Of a stretch of 64,000 nt of DNA, positions 14,039 through 23,579 are shown piece by piece (position 1 is the stretch's first letter; each line of letters opens with the position of its first letter). The DNA comes from JAWMQL01 sp033283165 (GTDB lineage: Bacteria > Pseudomonadota > Gammaproteobacteria > Pseudomonadales > Halieaceae): assembly GCA_033283165.1 (NCBI GenBank), contig JAWMQL010000001.1:186001-250000 (forward strand). Direction: 5' to 3'. Made by a program: the position numbers and the translations under genes. Below the pieces are notes generated by a model. That model worked only from the letters and a program-made list of their open reading frames with translations, was not told the origin of the DNA and did not search any database.

Positions 14039-16477
14039 ATGTACCAAGCTGAGAAGGGAACATCTTTCCACCGTACCGCCATCAGTGCCGCCGTGGTGCT
14101 GGCCAGTTTCGGCCTTGCCTCGCAGGGTTACGCGCAAAAGCAGCTGGAAGAGGTTGTGGTCACGGCCCAGAAGCGCTCCCAGAGCGCCAATGACGTCGGC
14201 ATTACCATCAACGCCTTCACCGGTGACCAGATCAGGGACCTCGGCGTGGTGACCGCGGAAGACATTGCCATCTATACGCCCGGCCTGACCGTCAACGAAA
14301 CCGCCGCCACCGGTGTGCCGCTGTACACGATCCGCGGGGTGGGCTTCCAGGATTACTCTACCGCCGCGTCCTCAACCGTCGGTATCTACTTCGACGAGGT
14401 CGCCATGCCCTATACGGTGATGACCCGCGGGTTGGTCTTCGATACCGAGCGGGTCGAGGTGCTCAAGGGACCACAGGGCGATCTCTACGGCCGCAACACC
14501 ACTGCCGGACAGATCAACTTCATCAGCAACAAGCCCACCCGGGAGTTCGAAGCGGGGGTCGTCGCCAGTGTCGGTAATTACGAGACCTATGAACTCGAGG
14601 GATTTGTCAGTGGCGGCAGCGATTTCGCCCAGGGTCGCCTGGCCTTCAAGACCGCCCAATCCAACGAGGGCTGGCAGAAGAGCACCACGAGTGGCGACGA
14701 GCTGGGTGAGAAGGATGCCTCAGCCCTGCGCGGCATCCTCAACCTCAATCTGACCGACGCCCTGCGCCTGCAATTGATCGGCCACTACGTCACCGATGAA
14801 TCAGAAAACCGCGCCAATACGCCTTATGACGGCACTGACGAGGGTTTCGCCGCTTTCAATAATCCCTACACGCCACTGGAGGAGTTCTTCTTCGTCGGGC
14901 AGCCGGCCCCTTGGTATTCCACCGGCGACAATGAGAAGGCCGGCTGGACCAACAGTTACACCAGCCCGATCACCGGCAAAACCTGGGATATCCGGCCGCA
15001 GCGTGACAACGAACTGAAGGGAATTTCTGCGCGCTTGGACTGGGAACTCTCCAACGGCATGACCCTGACCTCTGTTACGGGCTACAACAATTTTGAGCGT
15101 GAGGAGGCCAACGACTGGGACGGGGGTTTCTACAACGACTCAAGCAATATCAACACCACGGACCTGGACGTGTTCTCACAGGAGTTGCGCATCAGTGGCG
15201 AGTCGGACGCCTTCTCCTGGATCGCCGGTGTCTATTACTCAAAGGATGACATGGAGGAGTACTACCACTACTTCATGTCCGATTCCGTGTTCGGTCTCGG
15301 TTCCATCCCCTGGGGCGTAGATCTGTTCGCGCCCACGCCTATCCTGGAACTGGATACCAAGTACGAGCAGGAAACCGAGTCCGCTGCGATATTCGGCCAC
15401 GTGGAGTGGAACTTCACCGAGAAGTGGCGACTGACCCTGGGTGCCCGGTACACCGAGGAGGAGCGTGACTGGGAGGGTTGTACCTTTGTTGCGGAAGACG
15501 GCTCGCTTGGCAACTTCCTGAACGCCCAGTTCGGTGCCAGCCTTGGCCCCGGAGACTGCGGCACCATTGACGACGATCCCAATTCCCCGAACTATATCTT
15601 CGCGTTGATCGGTACGCCCGCCGTCAACAACGCTTTCCACGTGTATGAAGACAAGATCGACACCGACAAGTGGATGGGCAAGATCGGTCTGGACTACGCA
15701 CTGAGTGACGACGTACTGTTGTATGGCATGATCTCCCAGGGCTTCAAGTCCGGCGGCTTCAACGGTGCCAACTCCAATACCACCCAGCAGCTCAAGCCCT
15801 ACTCCGAGGAGGTGCTTACCTCCTACGAGGTCGGCACCAAGGCCACCCTGCTGGACGGCAGCATGCAGCTCAACGCGGCAGCCTTCTTCTACGATTACGA
15901 GGACAAGCAGGAGCAGGATGCTGCGGTGACGTTCGTGGGTAACATCTCCGGACTGACCAATGTGCCGGAATCGGAGATCTACGGTGCGGAAATCGATATG
16001 CAGTGGCTGATTACGGAGGGACTGCAGTTCAACCTCGGCGCCGCCTGGCTCGATACCGAAATCACCAAGTGGGATGCGGTGGATCGCGACGCCAGTTCCT
16101 GGCCGGTGACCGTGACCGAGGATGTTTCCGGCGCGGAGCTGCCGCAGGCGCCTGAATTGCAGGTCAGCGGGCTGCTCAGTTATTCATGGAGTGTGGGCGA
16201 TAACCTGGTGATGGAGGTGGCCGGAGACGTCAGCTATACCGATGAAACCAGCGGTGGCGTTCGGGTCGAGGAGGCCACGGACTCCTACACCGTGGCCAAT
16301 GTTCGACTTGCCATCGGCGCCAACGACGGCACCTGGCGCGCCATGCTCTGGTCCCGCAACGTGACTGACGAGGATTACTTTCCCTCAGCCTATGTCGGTG
16401 GCAACGGACCGTTCGTGCGCTCTTATGGCATGCCCCGCACCTACGGCCTGACGCTGAGCTACAACTTCGGTCAGTAA
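14039..16477 (+). CDS. TonB-dependent outer-membrane receptor of the amidase locus
   Basis: This receptor has about 812 residues from ATG 14039, which has an AGGGAG ribosome site; ATG 14012 in the same frame lacks one. The signal peptide ends GYAQ and is followed by the TonB-box region KQLEEVVVTAQKRSQSA. The plug segment VEVLKGPQGDLYGRN and barrel repeats follow, ending YGLTLSYNFGQ. The gene diverges from an amidase and is followed after a terminator by the eight-gene amide-hydrolase operon, suggesting that it imports that pathway's substrate. Confidence 0.9.
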   Translation: MYQAEKGTSFHRTAISAAVVLASFGLASQGYAQKQLEEVVVTAQKRSQSANDVGITINAFTGDQIRDLGVVTAEDIAIYTPGLTVNETAATGVPLYTIRGVGFQDYSTAASSTVGIYFDEVAMPYTVMTRGLVFDTERVEVLKGPQGDLYGRNTTAGQINFISNKPTREFEAGVVASVGNYETYELEGFVSGGSDFAQGRLAFKTAQSNEGWQKSTTSGDELGEKDASALRGILNLNLTDALRLQLIGHYVTDESENRANTPYDGTDEGFAAFNNPYTPLEEFFFVGQPAPWYSTGDNEKAGWTNSYTSPITGKTWDIRPQRDNELKGISARLDWELSNGMTLTSVTGYNNFEREEANDWDGGFYNDSSNINTTDLDVFSQELRISGESDAFSWIAGVYYSKDDMEEYYHYFMSDSVFGLGSIPWGVDLFAPTPILELDTKYEQETESAAIFGHVEWNFTEKWRLTLGARYTEEERDWEGCTFVAEDGSLGNFLNAQFGASLGPGDCGTIDDDPNSPNYIFALIGTPAVNNAFHVYEDKIDTDKWMGKIGLDYALSDDVLLYGMISQGFKSGGFNGANSNTTQQLKPYSEEVLTSYEVGTKATLLDGSMQLNAAAFFYDYEDKQEQDAAVTFVGNISGLTNVPESEIYGAEIDMQWLITEGLQFNLGAAWLDTEITKWDAVDRDASSWPVTVTEDVSGAELPQAPELQVSGLLSYSWSVGDNLVMEVAGDVSYTDETSGGVRVEEATDSYTVANVRLAIGANDGTWRAMLWSRNVTDEDYFPSAYVGGNGPFVRSYGMPRTYGLTLSYNFGQ

Positions 16478-16509
16478 GCGAGGGCCTGACTCCCTATCCC
16501 TCTGTACCT

Positions 16510-16535
16510 GGGCCCTGAAAACGGGCCCTTTTTTT
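16510..16535 (+). terminator. intrinsic terminator between TonB receptor and deacetylase genes
   Basis: GGGCCC, a 7-base loop and GGGCCC are followed by seven T residues at 16529-16535. It lies just after the receptor stop and 20 bp before the next gene, so the downstream genes may depend on read-through or on a promoter overlapping this region. Confidence 0.8.
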
Positions 16536-16555
16536 ACCATAGGTGATAACAGACG

Positions 16556-17662
16556 ATGAACCGGACTCACTTCTATACCGACGAGCGCACCTTCTGGCAC
16601 AGTACCGGCGTCCAGGCACTGTTCCTGCCCCTGGGCGACTGGGTCGAGCCTCCGGCCGGCAGTTACGGCGCCGACACCCCCGGCTCAAAGCGGCGCATCC
16701 TCAACCTGATTCGCGCCTCCGGCCTCGATCAGCGCGTTTCGGTACAGTCGGCCCCGCCCGCAGGGCGCGAGGACCTGCAGCGCGTGCACCCGGCGGATTA
16801 CATTGACCGCTTCAAGGCGCTCAGCGACGAGAACGGCGGCGAGCTGGGCGTGTTTGCGCCCTTCTCCAGGGGCGGGTTCGAGATCGCCTGCCTGTCCTCC
16901 GGGCTGGCCATTGCGGCACTCGATGCGGTGGTCAGCGGACAGGCCGATAACGCCTACGCACTGTGCCGCCCGGCCGGGCACCACTGCCTGGCCGGCGAAT
17001 CCATGGGCTTCTGCCTGCTGGCCAATATCCCCATCGCCATCGAGGCGGTGAAGGCCCGGCACGGTGTGGGGCGAGTGGCCGTGGTCGACTGGGACGTTCA
17101 CCACGGCAACGGCACCCAGGCCATCTTCTACGACAGGGACGATGTGCTCACCATCTCTATTCACCAGGACAGGTGTTTCCCGCCGGGATACAGCGGCTTC
17201 GAGGAGCAGGGCAGCGGTGCCGGGGAGGGCTGCAACCTGAACATTCCGCTGCCGGCTGGCAGTGGCGATGAGTGCTACCTGTATGCGCTGGAACAGCTGG
17301 TGGTTCCCGCGCTGGAGCGTTTCCAGCCGGAGCTGATCGTGGTTGCCAGTGGCCTGGATGCCAACGCAACGGACCCCCTCGCGCGGCAGCTTCTGCACAG
17401 TGGCAGTTACCGGGCGATGACCCGGGTCATGATGGACACGGCACAACGTTTGTGTGGCGGTAAGCTCGCGATGGTGCACGAAGGCGGTTACTCGGAGGCC
17501 TATGTACCGTTCTGCGGCCAGGCGATCGTGGAAACACTGAACGGTGGCGATACCCTGGTCGAAGACCCGGAACTGGAGTTCTTCGGCCTGCAGCAACCCT
17601 GTGAGCGCGCGGTCGCGTTCCAGAAGCAGTGGGTGGATGACATGGTGGAGGCCCTGTCGTGA
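16556..17662 (+). CDS. histone-deacetylase-family amidohydrolase (acetylpolyamine amidohydrolase-like)
   Basis: This 368-residue protein of the HDAC/AcuC/acetylpolyamine amidohydrolase fold removes acyl groups from amines using zinc. The active-site His pair is in RPAGHH (142-143), and the zinc ligands are Asp180 and His182 in DWDVHHGNGT and Asp268 in SGLDAN. A catalytic-type Tyr is in HEGGYSEAY near the C-terminus. Bacterial members act on N-acetylated small molecules rather than histones. It opens an operon of amide-hydrolysing enzymes and overlaps the next gene by 4 bp, so its substrate is probably an N-acyl amine met in that pathway. Confidence 0.85.
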   Translation: MNRTHFYTDERTFWHSTGVQALFLPLGDWVEPPAGSYGADTPGSKRRILNLIRASGLDQRVSVQSAPPAGREDLQRVHPADYIDRFKALSDENGGELGVFAPFSRGGFEIACLSSGLAIAALDAVVSGQADNAYALCRPAGHHCLAGESMGFCLLANIPIAIEAVKARHGVGRVAVVDWDVHHGNGTQAIFYDRDDVLTISIHQDRCFPPGYSGFEEQGSGAGEGCNLNIPLPAGSGDECYLYALEQLVVPALERFQPELIVVASGLDANATDPLARQLLHSGSYRAMTRVMMDTAQRLCGGKLAMVHEGGYSEAYVPFCGQAIVETLNGGDTLVEDPELEFFGLQQPCERAVAFQKQWVDDMVEALS

Positions 17663-19437
17663 GGAGTCGCACCCGGCCCCGATGGACAGGAGCGCTGGTG
17701 CTGGTGTGCGCCCTGGCAGTCTGTACCGCCATGCTGGCCGGCTGTGAACGCGCGCCGGGCCCATCGGTGCAACAGGCAGCGGTTGCCGATCCCGCCGACA
17801 CGGTCCTGGTCAACGGTCGAATCTACACCGCGGCGTCCGAACCGGCCTGGGCGGAGGCCGTGGCCATACGCGATGGCAACTATGTCTATGTCGGCAGTTC
17901 GGCGGGGGCGGAAGCCTACATCGGCGCCGAAACCGAGCGTGTGAACCTGGGTGGCGCCATGGCGATGCCTGGTATCAATGACGGCCACGCCCATCCCTGG
18001 CAGGGTGGTGTCCGGGCGCTGTATCACTGTGGCTTTGCCTTCGACGCGACGCCCGACCAGATCGCCGCTCGCCTGCGCGAGTGTCTGGCCGCCAACCCCG
18101 AGGCCGAATGGATCGTGGGCGGGCAGTGGACCAGTGACTTTTTCCGCAACCACGATATCGGTTCCCCGCGGCTTTGGCTGGACGCCATCTCCACCGAGAA
18201 GGTGATTTTCCTGCACGATGACGCCACCCACAACGGTTGGGTCAACAGCCGCGGGCTGGAGATGGCGGGGATTACCCGTGATACCCCCGACCCGGAGGGG
18301 GGCACCATCGTGCGCGACCCCGACGGCGAACCCAACGGGCTTCTCTACGAACATGCCCGGCGCGAGCTGCTGGCGCTGCAACCGCCGCTCACCCTGGAGC
18401 AAAACAAGGAAGCCATCCTGGAGGCGGTGGGACAGGCCAACCGGTTTGGTATCACCGGTGTCAACGAGGCGCGGGTGACGCCGGAAGCGCTCCGGGCCTA
18501 CGCGGAACTGGATGCCGCGGGAGAACTCTCCCTGCGAGCGAGCGTCAATCTGCAGACCCCCAGGGAGTATCGGGATGAGCCGCTGGACGCCGCAGACTAT
18601 ATCGGCCGGCGGGATCGCTATCCGCTGCGACTGGTCGATGCCAGTTTCGTCAAGATCTTTCTCGACGGGGTGCCCACGGCCTCGCGCACGGCCTACATGC
18701 TGGCGGACTACGCCACGGATGAGCAACACCCCGAGGCTACCCGCGGCTTCCTGCTGGTGTCGCCGGAGGCGCTGGTCAGTGACCTGCTTGCCCTGGACGC
18801 GGCGGGCTTTACCGTCAAAATCCACACAGCGGGAGACGGCTCCGTGCGCGTCGCGCTGGACGCGCTGGAGGTCGTGCGCAAGACCAATGGCGACAGTGGC
18901 CTGCGCCACGAACTGGCCCACGCGGGCTTTATCGACCCGTCAGACCTGCCGCGCTTTGCCGCCCTTAACGTGACCGCCGATCTTTCTCCCTACATCTGGT
19001 ACCCGTCTCCCATCATCGATTCGGTGCGGGGCGCGCTGGGCGAGCGCGGCGAGCGCTACTGGCCGGTGAAAGACCTGCTGGACTCCGGCGCCAATGTGTT
19101 GATGGGTTCCGACTGGCCCTCCGCGGCCAGGGATATCAGTCCCTGGCACGCGATCGAGGCACTGGTCACCCGGCGCAATCCCTATACGGATGGCGCGGCG
19201 ACTTATTGGCCAGAACAGGCCATCAGCCTGGAGCAGGCTATTGCCATCGCCACCAACGGGGGCGCCCTGGCGCTGAAACTGGAGGCCGTCACCGGCAGTG
19301 TCGAGGTGGGCAAGTCCGCGGACCTGATCGTGCTGGATCGCAACCTGTTCGACATCCCCGTTGAACAGGTCAGTGAAACCCGGGTCACGGAAACCTGGTT
19401 TCAGGGCGAGCGGGTTTACCGCGCAGAATCGCCATGA
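17659..19437 (+). CDS. YtcJ-like amidohydrolase, probable lipoprotein
   Basis: The protein has 592 residues and starts with GTG 17659 overlapping the preceding stop. The N-terminus is a lipoprotein signal ending in the lipobox LAGC (cleavage before Cys31), which places it in the periplasm on a membrane. The metal-dependent amidohydrolase fold follows: DGHAHPW supplies the first metal ligands, then come segments such as KIFLDGVP, HTAGDG, DWPSAARDISP and SADLIVLD. YtcJ/N-acyl amino-acid-type enzymes hydrolyse amides or related bonds, but many members are uncharacterised. Export, compared with the cytosolic deacetylase before it, suggests an early extracytoplasmic step. Confidence 0.85.
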   Translation: MRSRTRPRWTGALVLVCALAVCTAMLAGCERAPGPSVQQAAVADPADTVLVNGRIYTAASEPAWAEAVAIRDGNYVYVGSSAGAEAYIGAETERVNLGGAMAMPGINDGHAHPWQGGVRALYHCGFAFDATPDQIAARLRECLAANPEAEWIVGGQWTSDFFRNHDIGSPRLWLDAISTEKVIFLHDDATHNGWVNSRGLEMAGITRDTPDPEGGTIVRDPDGEPNGLLYEHARRELLALQPPLTLEQNKEAILEAVGQANRFGITGVNEARVTPEALRAYAELDAAGELSLRASVNLQTPREYRDEPLDAADYIGRRDRYPLRLVDASFVKIFLDGVPTASRTAYMLADYATDEQHPEATRGFLLVSPEALVSDLLALDAAGFTVKIHTAGDGSVRVALDALEVVRKTNGDSGLRHELAHAGFIDPSDLPRFAALNVTADLSPYIWYPSPIIDSVRGALGERGERYWPVKDLLDSGANVLMGSDWPSAARDISPWHAIEALVTRRNPYTDGAATYWPEQAISLEQAIAIATNGGALALKLEAVTGSVEVGKSADLIVLDRNLFDIPVEQVSETRVTETWFQGERVYRAESP

Positions 19438-20954
19438 AACTGAAACGCCGGGAGTTCAACAGTCTGTCGCTGCTGGCGGTGGGTACGGCGCTAACCGGCG
19501 CCGCCGGGGCGGCGACTTCCGATATTGCCAGGTTGTATGACAGTGCTGATGCGCTGGGCCTGGCGGAACAGGTAAGGCGCGGGCGGGTGAGCGCAGCAGA
19601 ACTGCTGGAGGAGGCGATCCGGCGTACCGAGCTGGTCAATCCCCGCATCAACGCCGTCACTTCGCAGTACTATGAACTGGCGAGGAGGGCGATCGAAAAG
19701 GGCTTGCCGTCGGGACCCTTCACAGGCGTGCCTTTCCTGCTCAAGGACCTGAACGTCACCCTGGCGGGTACCGTCACCACACACGGCTCCCGCCTGCACC
19801 GGGACGAGGTGGCGCAGTCCAGCAGCCTGCTGGTGGAGCGCTACCAGAATGCAGGATTGGTAATATTCGGAAAAACCAATACGCCGGAATACGGCCTGGC
19901 GCTCACTACCGAGAACCGGTTTCTCGGTGATTGCCTCAATCCCTGGAATCCGGCGTACAGCACGGGTGGTTCCAGCGGTGGCGCAGCGGCGGCCGTAGCG
20001 GCGGGGATTGTGCCGCTGGCCCATGCCACCGACGGTGGCGGTTCCACTCGGGTGCCTGCCAATCACTGTGGTGTATTTGGTTTCAAGCCGACTCGCGGCA
20101 TGACGCCCGGCGCCAGTGGCCCCGCCATGAGCATCGGTCACGTGGTCTCACGCAGCGTCCGCGACAGCGCTGCCATGCTGGACGCCTCCGCCGGTTATGA
20201 ACCCGGTGCGCCCTTCGGCTTCGGGCTTCTGCCCCGCGACGGCAGTTTCCTGGCTGCTGCGGAGCGCTCTCCGGCGCCCCTGAAGGTGGCGCTTAACCTG
20301 ACCGTGCCCGACGTGGAGATCCACCCGGATTGCCGCCGGACGGTCATGGATACCGCCAGGTTGCTGGAACAGTTGGGCCACCGGGTGGAAGAGGCTGCAC
20401 CGGAACTGGACTACGATCGCCTCAACCAGGTGCAGAACATCCTCATGGCCACCGGTGTCGCCACGACACTGCGGCAACGCGAGCAGGCGCGGGGCAGACC
20501 CATCGCGCCCCCGGAAATCGAGCCCATGACTGCCGCTATCCGTGAGGGCGCGAGGCACTGGACCCAGTACGATTACGTCTCCGCTTTGGAATGGATGCAC
20601 GGGCTCGGCCGCGCCATGGGTGCTTTCATGTCGCGCTATGACGTCATCCTGCAACCGGTCACGGCCACGCCGGCGCCCCCGCTGGGAACCATCACCTACC
20701 GGGAGGGCGACGACCTGGAGACCTACACCCGGCGTTTCAAACGCGTTTCCGCCTTTACCCATCTCTACAACATGTCGGGTCAACCGTCCATGTCACTTCC
20801 TCTGGGTATGTCCCATGACGGGCTGCCCATCGGCGTCATGCTGTCCGCACGGGTGGGTGACGATGCGCGCCTGTTTTCACTGGCTGGCCAGATTGAAGCG
20901 GCCGCGCCCTGGACGACGCGTCGTCCGGGAATTCACTCTTTTGTGGAGGGGTAG
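19434..20954 (+). CDS. exported amidase (amidase-signature family), first of a tandem pair
   Basis: This 506-residue protein has an N-terminal twin-arginine-like signal (KRREFNSLSLLAVG). The amidase-signature triad is intact: Lys104 (LLKDL), cis-Ser180 (TGGSSGG) and Ser204 (DGGGS). Its start overlaps the amidohydrolase stop by 4 bp and the next amidase begins 3 bp after its end. It shares many blocks with that neighbour (GVPFLLKDL against GVPFLIKDL), consistent with an old tandem duplication. The two copies differ in signal peptide, so one probably acts outside and the other inside the cytoplasmic membrane. Confidence 0.88.
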   Translation: MKLKRREFNSLSLLAVGTALTGAAGAATSDIARLYDSADALGLAEQVRRGRVSAAELLEEAIRRTELVNPRINAVTSQYYELARRAIEKGLPSGPFTGVPFLLKDLNVTLAGTVTTHGSRLHRDEVAQSSSLLVERYQNAGLVIFGKTNTPEYGLALTTENRFLGDCLNPWNPAYSTGGSSGGAAAAVAAGIVPLAHATDGGGSTRVPANHCGVFGFKPTRGMTPGASGPAMSIGHVVSRSVRDSAAMLDASAGYEPGAPFGFGLLPRDGSFLAAAERSPAPLKVALNLTVPDVEIHPDCRRTVMDTARLLEQLGHRVEEAAPELDYDRLNQVQNILMATGVATTLRQREQARGRPIAPPEIEPMTAAIREGARHWTQYDYVSALEWMHGLGRAMGAFMSRYDVILQPVTATPAPPLGTITYREGDDLETYTRRFKRVSAFTHLYNMSGQPSMSLPLGMSHDGLPIGVMLSARVGDDARLFSLAGQIEAAAPWTTRRPGIHSFVEG

Positions 20955-20957
20955 ACC

Positions 20958-22397
20958 ATGGAACTTTCGGAGTACCTGCAGCACGACGCCACAGGCCTGG
21001 CGGAGTTGGTGCGCGGTGGCGAGGTGACCGCGTCGGAACTGGCGGACTGCGCGCTGGCGATGGTGGAGAAAAACAATCCCGCCGTTAACGCGGTGCTGGA
21101 AACCTTTGCCGATGTGGAAGAGATTGTGGCCGCCGTACCGGAGGATGCGCCGTTCACCGGTGTCCCGTTCCTGATCAAGGACCTGGTGATCCAGGCGGAG
21201 GGTCGCCGCAGCGAGATGGGCTCGCGACTGGCGGCAGGGAATGTAGCGCGGTCGGATTCGGACCTGATGCGCCGTTTTCGCCGCGCCGGCCTGGCCACCC
21301 TGGGTCGCACCGCGACACCGGAAATGGGTTACAACATCGCAACCGAGACGGTGCTTGCCGGTGCCTGCCGCAACCCCTGGGATACCGGTCGCAGCCCCGG
21401 TGGTTCCAGCGGCGGTGCCGCGGCGGCAGTGGCCTCCGGTATGGTGCCCCTGGCACATGCCAACGACGGGGGTGGCTCCATTCGTATTCCCGCCGCCTGC
21501 TGTGGTCTGGTAGGCCTGAAACCGACCCGCGGACGGGTACCCATCGGACCGGGGGCCGCCGAGGGACTGAGCGGCTTCGGGATCGAGTTCGCATTGACTC
21601 GCACGGTGCGCGATGCGGCACGGCTGCTGGATGCCGTACAGGGTCCGGGTGTGGGAGATCCCTACGTCATAACTGCTCCAGCCGAGCCCTACGCCTCGGC
21701 CATGCGCCAGCCCCCGGAGGGCCTGCTGGTTGCGGTGAACCGGCAGGCGTGGTCGCACGTACCTGTGGACCCGGAGATCCTTGCCGCGCTGGACGCGGCG
21801 GCCGCCACCTGCGCCTCATTGGGTCTCGCTGTCGAGGAGGCGCGGCCGGTGCTCGACGCCGAGGCGTTTGCCCGTGCCAATACGGACCTCTGGTCCGCTT
21901 CCATTGCCCACTGGGTGGTGGACATCTGCGCGGCAACCGGCCGGCCCGCCGACAGCTCGACCCTGGAGCAGGCGACGCTGGCGGTTCATGAGCACGGCCT
22001 GTCGTTGTCAGCCGTTGACCTCCTGCACGCGGAGGACGTATTCAATACCGTCAACCGGAATTTCGGCCAGTTCTTCGCGCGGTACGATATCCTGGTCACG
22101 CCTACCGTCGCCCAGCTACCCTGGCCGGTAGGTGAGCACGCGTCCGACCGCGGCGATTTTTCCGCCAGGAGCTGGACCGACTTCGTTTTCACCCCGGCAC
22201 CCTTTACTGCCGTGTTTAATTGTACCGGGCAGCCGGCTATCTCACTGCCACTGGGGCGCAGCGCATCGGGCCTGCCGATTGGAATCCAGTTTGTCGCCGG
22301 CTACGGCAGGGAGGACCTCCTGCTCGCCCTGGCGGCGGCCTTCGAGGAGGCGATGCCCTGGCCTCAGTACGCACCCGCTTGCCGTGGGGCGGTCTGA
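20958..22397 (+). CDS. cytosolic amidase (amidase-signature family), second of a tandem pair
   Basis: This 479-residue protein lacks a signal peptide. The catalytic triad is Lys74 (LIKDL), cis-Ser150 (PGGSSGG) and Ser174 (DGGGS). It is similar along its length to the preceding amidase. A ribosome site (GTGGAGGGG) precedes the ATG. Amidase-signature enzymes include malonamidase and ureidomalonase-like hydrolases. The malonyl-CoA synthetase three genes downstream makes release of malonate or a malonate half-amide a reasonable but unproved idea. Confidence 0.88.
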   Translation: MELSEYLQHDATGLAELVRGGEVTASELADCALAMVEKNNPAVNAVLETFADVEEIVAAVPEDAPFTGVPFLIKDLVIQAEGRRSEMGSRLAAGNVARSDSDLMRRFRRAGLATLGRTATPEMGYNIATETVLAGACRNPWDTGRSPGGSSGGAAAAVASGMVPLAHANDGGGSIRIPAACCGLVGLKPTRGRVPIGPGAAEGLSGFGIEFALTRTVRDAARLLDAVQGPGVGDPYVITAPAEPYASAMRQPPEGLLVAVNRQAWSHVPVDPEILAALDAAAATCASLGLAVEEARPVLDAEAFARANTDLWSASIAHWVVDICAATGRPADSSTLEQATLAVHEHGLSLSAVDLLHAEDVFNTVNRNFGQFFARYDILVTPTVAQLPWPVGEHASDRGDFSARSWTDFVFTPAPFTAVFNCTGQPAISLPLGRSASGLPIGIQFVAGYGREDLLLALAAAFEEAMPWPQYAPACRGAV

Positions 22398-22403
22398 AGC
22401 ACC

Positions 22404-23579
22404 GTGAGCTCCCTGTCGCCAGCGACTGAGCTTGACTCCGGACGTGCCCTGGTTGCGGCAGTCGCCCTCACCTTCATTGCCATGGCACCCTTCCTGGTGT
22501 TGCCGCTGTATGTGGGCGCCGCAGCGGCGACGCTCGGTCTCAATTCACAGCAGATTGGTTTCCTGGCCTCGGTCGTCGCCGGGGGATCTGCCCTGAGTTC
22601 GGTCGCCATGATGCTGTTGGTGCGGCGTTTTCCCTGGCGGCGTTTGGGTACGGTAACCTGTCTCATGATGCTGTTGCCCATGGCGCTTTCCCTGTTCGTC
22701 AGCGATGGCCGCTGGTTTGCCGCCCTGCAGGGCCTGGCGGCATTGGGCGGCGGCGCTACTTACTCCCTGGCACTCACCGCCCTGGCCGACCGCCGCCATC
22801 CGGATCGGGCTTTCGGTTTATCGGTAGCGGCCCAGGTTTCCTTCCAGGTACTGGGCATGCTCTCCCTGCCACATCTGGTGGCGCGGGCGGGGATCGACGG
22901 GGTATTGCTCCTGTTCCTGTGTATGGAGATCGTCGGCCTGACGCTCTTGATCTGGTTGCCGCGGCATGGGCGGGCGCTAGCGGGCGCTCACCGGTCAGCC
23001 TCCGCGCTCAGTCTGCCGACCCTGCTGGCCCTGGGTGGCTGTTTCTTTTTCTTCTTTAACGTGGGCGCGGTCTGGACCTACATCGAACGGATGGCCGTGC
23101 TGGCGGGATTCAGCACGATCGAGATCGGCAACGGCCTCGCCGCGGGGGTGGCGACGGGTATTCCCGCCGCCCTGCTGGCTTCCTGGTGTGGCGACCGCTT
23201 CGGGCGCTTCGCGCCACTGCTGTTCGGCACAGTCGGTACTGTTGTCGCGGTGTTGCTCCTGGGGGAAGGAATGTCGCTCGCCACTTACGTGATGGCCGTG
23301 GCGCTTTATAATTTCGTCTGGAATTTTTCCCTGCCATTCCAGTACGCCACCGTTAACGCGGTTGATGCCAGCGGAGTCGGGGTTGCCGCGGCGCCGGCCT
23401 TCCACGGCGCCGGGGTGGCCGTGGGACCGGGTCTGGCGGCCATGTATGTCACCGAGACCAGTCTGGCCGCGGTGAACTGGCTGTCCGGTGTGGGGGTGAT
23501 CATGAGCCTGTTGTTGTTCGCCCTGGCACTTGCCCTGGTAAGTGGCCGGGACAGGAAAAGAGGATTGGTGAATGGTTGA
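22404..23579 (+). CDS. MFS transporter of the amidase operon
   Basis: This 391-residue protein starts with GTG 22404 (6 bp after the amidase) and has about twelve hydrophobic segments typical of a compact major-facilitator permease, for example FIAMAPFLVLPLYVG at the first helix. It probably moves the pathway substrate or a hydrolysis product across the inner membrane. It has the same short 12-helix layout as the MFS protein at 35521-36717, and both sit beside TonB receptor loci. It overlaps the following serine hydrolase gene by 8 bp. Substrate and direction are unknown. Confidence 0.85.
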   Translation: MSSLSPATELDSGRALVAAVALTFIAMAPFLVLPLYVGAAAATLGLNSQQIGFLASVVAGGSALSSVAMMLLVRRFPWRRLGTVTCLMMLLPMALSLFVSDGRWFAALQGLAALGGGATYSLALTALADRRHPDRAFGLSVAAQVSFQVLGMLSLPHLVARAGIDGVLLLFLCMEIVGLTLLIWLPRHGRALAGAHRSASALSLPTLLALGGCFFFFFNVGAVWTYIERMAVLAGFSTIEIGNGLAAGVATGIPAALLASWCGDRFGRFAPLLFGTVGTVVAVLLLGEGMSLATYVMAVALYNFVWNFSLPFQYATVNAVDASGVGVAAAPAFHGAGVAVGPGLAAMYVTETSLAAVNWLSGVGVIMSLLLFALALALVSGRDRKRGLVNG